DNA of 7,433 nt from Chloroflexota bacterium. Lineage in GTDB: Bacteria; Chloroflexota; Anaerolineae; B4-G1; SLSP01. The notes below the pieces were generated by a model that ran no database searches, was not told the origin of the DNA, and saw only the letters and a program-made list of their open reading frames with translations. A program made the translations under genes and the position numbers. Shown one piece after another: positions 5,745-7,433 of this stretch (position 1 is the stretch's first letter; each line of letters starts with the position of its first letter). The stretch is taken from NCBI GenBank assembly GCA_012798275.1, contig JAAZNO010000146.1, positions 1 to 7,433 on the forward strand, given 5' to 3'.

Positions 5745-7067
5745 TCAGGTCAGGGTTCCCTCCTCCAGGCAGGCCAACCGACCTTTGTGTAGCAGGGCAA
5801 AGATCAGGCGGGTCGCCTTGCGCGCGGTGAGAATCAGCGCGCGCCGATGGTGATGGTCGTGGGCTTCACGATACTTTTGCCAATAGAACTGCTGATACTC
5901 CGGTTGGTACCGCTGCAAGGTGTAAGCCGCCTGGACCAACCAGAAGCGCAGATAGGGGTTACGCTCGCGAGCGAGGCGCGGCTGAACCCCCTGCACGTGG
6001 CCCGAATCTTGCTTGGGCCACCAGAGCCCGGCCAGTTTGGCTACCGCGGCTTGGCCGTCGCGATAGGTACGCGGGCGGTCGGTTTGCGTGCGGCGGTCAA
6101 ACTTGGTACCGGTAGTGAAGCGGGTGGTGTCCTGGATTTCGGCCAAACACCCCGCCACCAACACCGGGCCCAACCCCTTGTAGGCCAGGGCACGCTGCGC
6201 TTCCGGGAGGGTGGCCAATTCGGCTTCCAACAGTTGCCGATACGCATTCTGGTTGTCCGACAAAACGCGTATCAGTTCCAAAGTGAGCTGCAGCACTTGA
6301 TGCAAAGCCTGGCCCAAGGGCGCGGGGAGCGGATAGGAGTTTTGCGCGACTTGGTGCAATTTCTGGGCGGTCTCTTGTGGCTGGCGTAAGGTATGGTGCG
6401 AATGCTGCTCCAGCAACGCCGCGAGTTCGGCTTCGGGGATGGCGCTGAGTTGTTGGAGATCAGCATATTCATCCACAATGAACTGGCTGGTGACGCCCAA
6501 GAGATCACTGAAGGGACGCACCGCGCGCCGTTGATATTCACTGCCCCACAGATAGAGCACCGCCACGAAATAGGCTTTTTCGGCGGCCAGGGTATGGAGC
6601 ACCCGGGCATAGGCGCGACTGAAGGTGCGCAAACGCAAATAGCGGTCGGCAAACTGGTAGGGATGTTCGATGCCCACGCTGCGGTAATAGCGCTCAATGA
6701 GCCGGGCATCATCGGGATCGGTCTTATCCTGCTCGGCCAACGCCTTGCGGTAGCCCTTAACGTGGGCAGGATTGAGTAAGGCCAACTGGGGGTCAAAAGG
6801 AGCCAGTTCGGCATCGTGGCTGAACTGGTAGAAGGCGTGCCACCAGTAGGGGCCGGTAGATTCGCCGACGGCGGTGAACTGCACGGGGCTCACACGCTGG
6901 AGTTCCGCGAGCAGATCCTGCTTCAGTTGTTGGTAGCCGGCCCAGTTGTTTGCATAGGCGCGATGCCCCCAGATCCAGGGAGGCGCTGGCCCGCGCAAGG
7001 CGACATCCAGCCGGTCCAAACTGAAGTCAATGGCCAACACCATTTCGGGACGTTCTGTAGTTTCCAT
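5745..7067 (-). CDS. IS110-family transposase (DEDD/serine recombinase)
   Basis: A 440-residue transposase. The N-terminal RuvC-like DEDD domain shows D14 (LAIDFSLDRLDVAL), E69 (AVGESTGPYWW) and D117/D120 in QDKTDPDDARLIERYY. A helical middle part (about 140-285) leads to the C-terminal Transposase_20 domain: YKGLGPVLVAGCLAEI (296-311), then RF, then the SG motif (S355-G356 in WWPKQDSGH) whose serine is the expected nucleophile, and a helix ending in TARKATRLIFALLHKG. It exchanges DNA strands between element ends and target, guided in studied IS110 elements by a bridge RNA. It is somewhat longer than many IS110 transposases; residues about 320-342 look like an insertion. Start: ATG 7067 with AAGGAGGG just upstream; an in-frame ATG at 7247 would add 60 residues lying inside the structured 5' flank. 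It looks intact. Confidence 0.95.
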   Translation of the reverse strand: METTERPEMVLAIDFSLDRLDVALRGPAPPWIWGHRAYANNWAGYQQLKQDLLAELQRVSPVQFTAVGESTGPYWWHAFYQFSHDAELAPFDPQLALLNPAHVKGYRKALAEQDKTDPDDARLIERYYRSVGIEHPYQFADRYLRLRTFSRAYARVLHTLAAEKAYFVAVLYLWGSEYQRRAVRPFSDLLGVTSQFIVDEYADLQQLSAIPEAELAALLEQHSHHTLRQPQETAQKLHQVAQNSYPLPAPLGQALHQVLQLTLELIRVLSDNQNAYRQLLEAELATLPEAQRALAYKGLGPVLVAGCLAEIQDTTRFTTGTKFDRRTQTDRPRTYRDGQAAVAKLAGLWWPKQDSGHVQGVQPRLARERNPYLRFWLVQAAYTLQRYQPEYQQFYWQKYREAHDHHHRRALILTARKATRLIFALLHKGRLACLEEGTLT

Positions 7068-7071
7068 AGGC

Positions 7072-7078
7072 CCTCCTT
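7072..7078 (-). promoter_or_regulatory. Ribosome binding site that fixes the transposase start
   Basis: AAGGAGG on the minus strand lies 4 nt before ATG 7067. Spacing is slightly short but the match is strong, and it decides for 7067 over the upstream in-frame ATG at 7247. Confidence 0.75.
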
Positions 7079-7101
7079 GTAGGCATATGCTAGAGCCACT
7101 C

Positions 7102-7127
7102 GTCGGCCGCAGAGGGGTACACCCCAA
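7102..7127 (+). repeat. Inner arm of 26-bp inverted repeat
   Basis: This segment, starting GTCGGCCGCAGAGG, is the reverse complement of 7380-7405 with only two mismatches. The central parts of both arms contain a GTACACC/GGTGTAC core. The arms enclose 252 bp. Confidence 0.85.
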
Positions 7128-7379
7128 CTTCATCCGCCGGCAACAGCCTCGTGCTAATGAGAGCCTGGCTGCCCCCGACGGAGACAACACCTGGCTTCGG
7201 CTGACCCGAACTGCTACAACCAGGTCCGTCCGGGGAGCTGCACACAATCTGCGTTAGAAGCGCACAGCGGGGCGTGGGGTTACACACTTCGAGAGAAGTC
7301 ACCGGGGAGATCCCGGGCAACCAGGAGCCGGAGAACACCCTCGCCGCCGACAATGGATCGTCATCCATTGTATCCCAAA

Positions 7380-7405
7380 TTGGGGTGTACGCCTATGCGG
7401 CCGAC
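7380..7405 (+). repeat. Outer arm of 26-bp inverted repeat
   Basis: The partner of 7102-7127, beginning TTGGGGTGTACGCC. It overlaps the 10-bp direct repeat (7392-7401) and the 17-nt end repeat (7401-7417), so three repeat signals meet within 38 bp. Confidence 0.85.
7392..7401 (+). repeat. 10-bp direct repeat, copy 2
   Basis: CCTATGCGGC, identical to 5712-5721. If these mark the element boundary, the unit is about 1680 bp, with 23 bp between the right copy and the transposase stop. Confidence 0.6.
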
Positions 7406-7417
7406 CTGTATTCAATT
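7401..7417 (-). repeat. Left copy of 17-nt imperfect terminal inverted repeat
   Basis: On the minus strand AATTGAATACAGGTCGG, the partner of 5671-5687. Confidence 0.55.
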
Positions 7418-7420
7418 ATC
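7415..7420 (-). promoter_or_regulatory. Candidate -10 element for the 5'-flank RNA
   Basis: GATAAT on the minus strand matches five of six -10 consensus bases. Transcription would start near 7408, almost exactly where the outer stem of the candidate RNA begins (7405). The -35 element would lie beyond the window end and cannot be checked. Confidence 0.35.
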
Positions 7421-7433
7421 TACTTACTGTCTG

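Larger units (their letters stand above)
7102..7405 (-). ncRNA. Candidate structured RNA (bridge-RNA-like) in the 5' flank
   Basis: The 366 bp upstream of the transposase hold no credible gene but many nested complementary segments. An outer stem pairs 7405-7380 with 7127-7102 (24 of 26). Inside, on the minus strand, are hairpins at 7371-7350 (9 bp, 4-nt loop), 7316-7302 (CCGGG/CCCGG), 7299-7286 (ACTTC/GAAGT), 7268-7237 (GCTG/CAGC and TGCG/CGCA with a 9-nt bulge), 7235-7172 (four helices, see findings) and 7171-7144 (CAGC/GCTG and CTC/GAG). The last three abut. IS110-group elements are known to transcribe a bridge RNA from this side, with internal loops that pair with target and donor DNA. 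I infer that role from position and fold; the RNA limits and its length of about 304 nt, longer than the characterised IS621 RNA, are estimates. Confidence 0.5.
5671..7417 (-). mobile_element. IS110-family insertion sequence, ends provisional
   Basis: The element carries one transposase gene (7067-5745, minus), a short 3' flank and a long structured 5' flank, the layout of the IS110 group. The limits given here are the outer edges of an imperfect 17-nt inverted repeat (5671-5687 against 7401-7417, 14 of 17 matching). Alternative limits are the 10-bp direct repeat at 5712-5721 and 7392-7401, or a left end beyond the window. IS110 elements usually lack typical terminal inverted repeats and target duplications, so neither signal is decisive. 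It sits downstream of and convergent with xseA and disrupts no recognisable gene. Confidence 0.6.

Noticed and set aside
7068..7247. Upstream extension of the transposase to ATG 7247
   Set aside because: The added 60 residues lie in the hairpin-rich flank, have no family similarity, and a strong ribosome binding site supports ATG 7067.
7090..7368. Minus-strand 92-codon open frame in the 5' flank
   Set aside because: No ribosome binding site or domain, and the DNA is better explained by nested complementary stems.

Overview
The window is GC-rich bacterial chromosomal DNA holding five housekeeping or hypothetical genes and one insertion sequence. There is no rRNA, tRNA or CRISPR array. The long fusion of DHH/DHHA1, a CBS pair and a tRNA nucleotidyltransferase core, and the general style of the proteins, fit a Chloroflexota (Anaerolineae-like) genome. 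That placement is an inference from gene architecture, not proof.

Positions 1-3563 (minus strand) read as one compact transcription unit: a MazG-like NTP pyrophosphohydrolase (3563-3240), then the 878-residue tRNA nucleotidyltransferase fusion (3229-593), then a protein of unknown function that runs off the window (548-1). Spacing is tight (10 bp and 44 bp), and the stop codon of the MazG-like gene overlaps the ribosome binding site of the next. A strong hairpin (3593-3634) separates this unit from a small acidic hypothetical protein (4012-3665, minus).

Positions 4013-4253 form a divergent promoter region between the acidic protein and xseA (4254-5483, plus), the large subunit of exonuclease VII. 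No xseB lies in the window. After xseA come about 190 bp of small repeats and hairpins.

Positions about 5671-7433 hold an IS110-family (DEDD/serine) transposase gene on the minus strand (7067-5745), with a short 3' flank and an unusually structured 5' non-coding flank of at least 366 bp. That flank contains a 26-bp near-perfect inverted repeat enclosing a row of six hairpins. IS110-group elements are known to encode a bridge RNA upstream of the transposase, so this is the main candidate for an unusual RNA-guided system here. The element ends are not settled: three different repeat signals point to slightly different boundaries.
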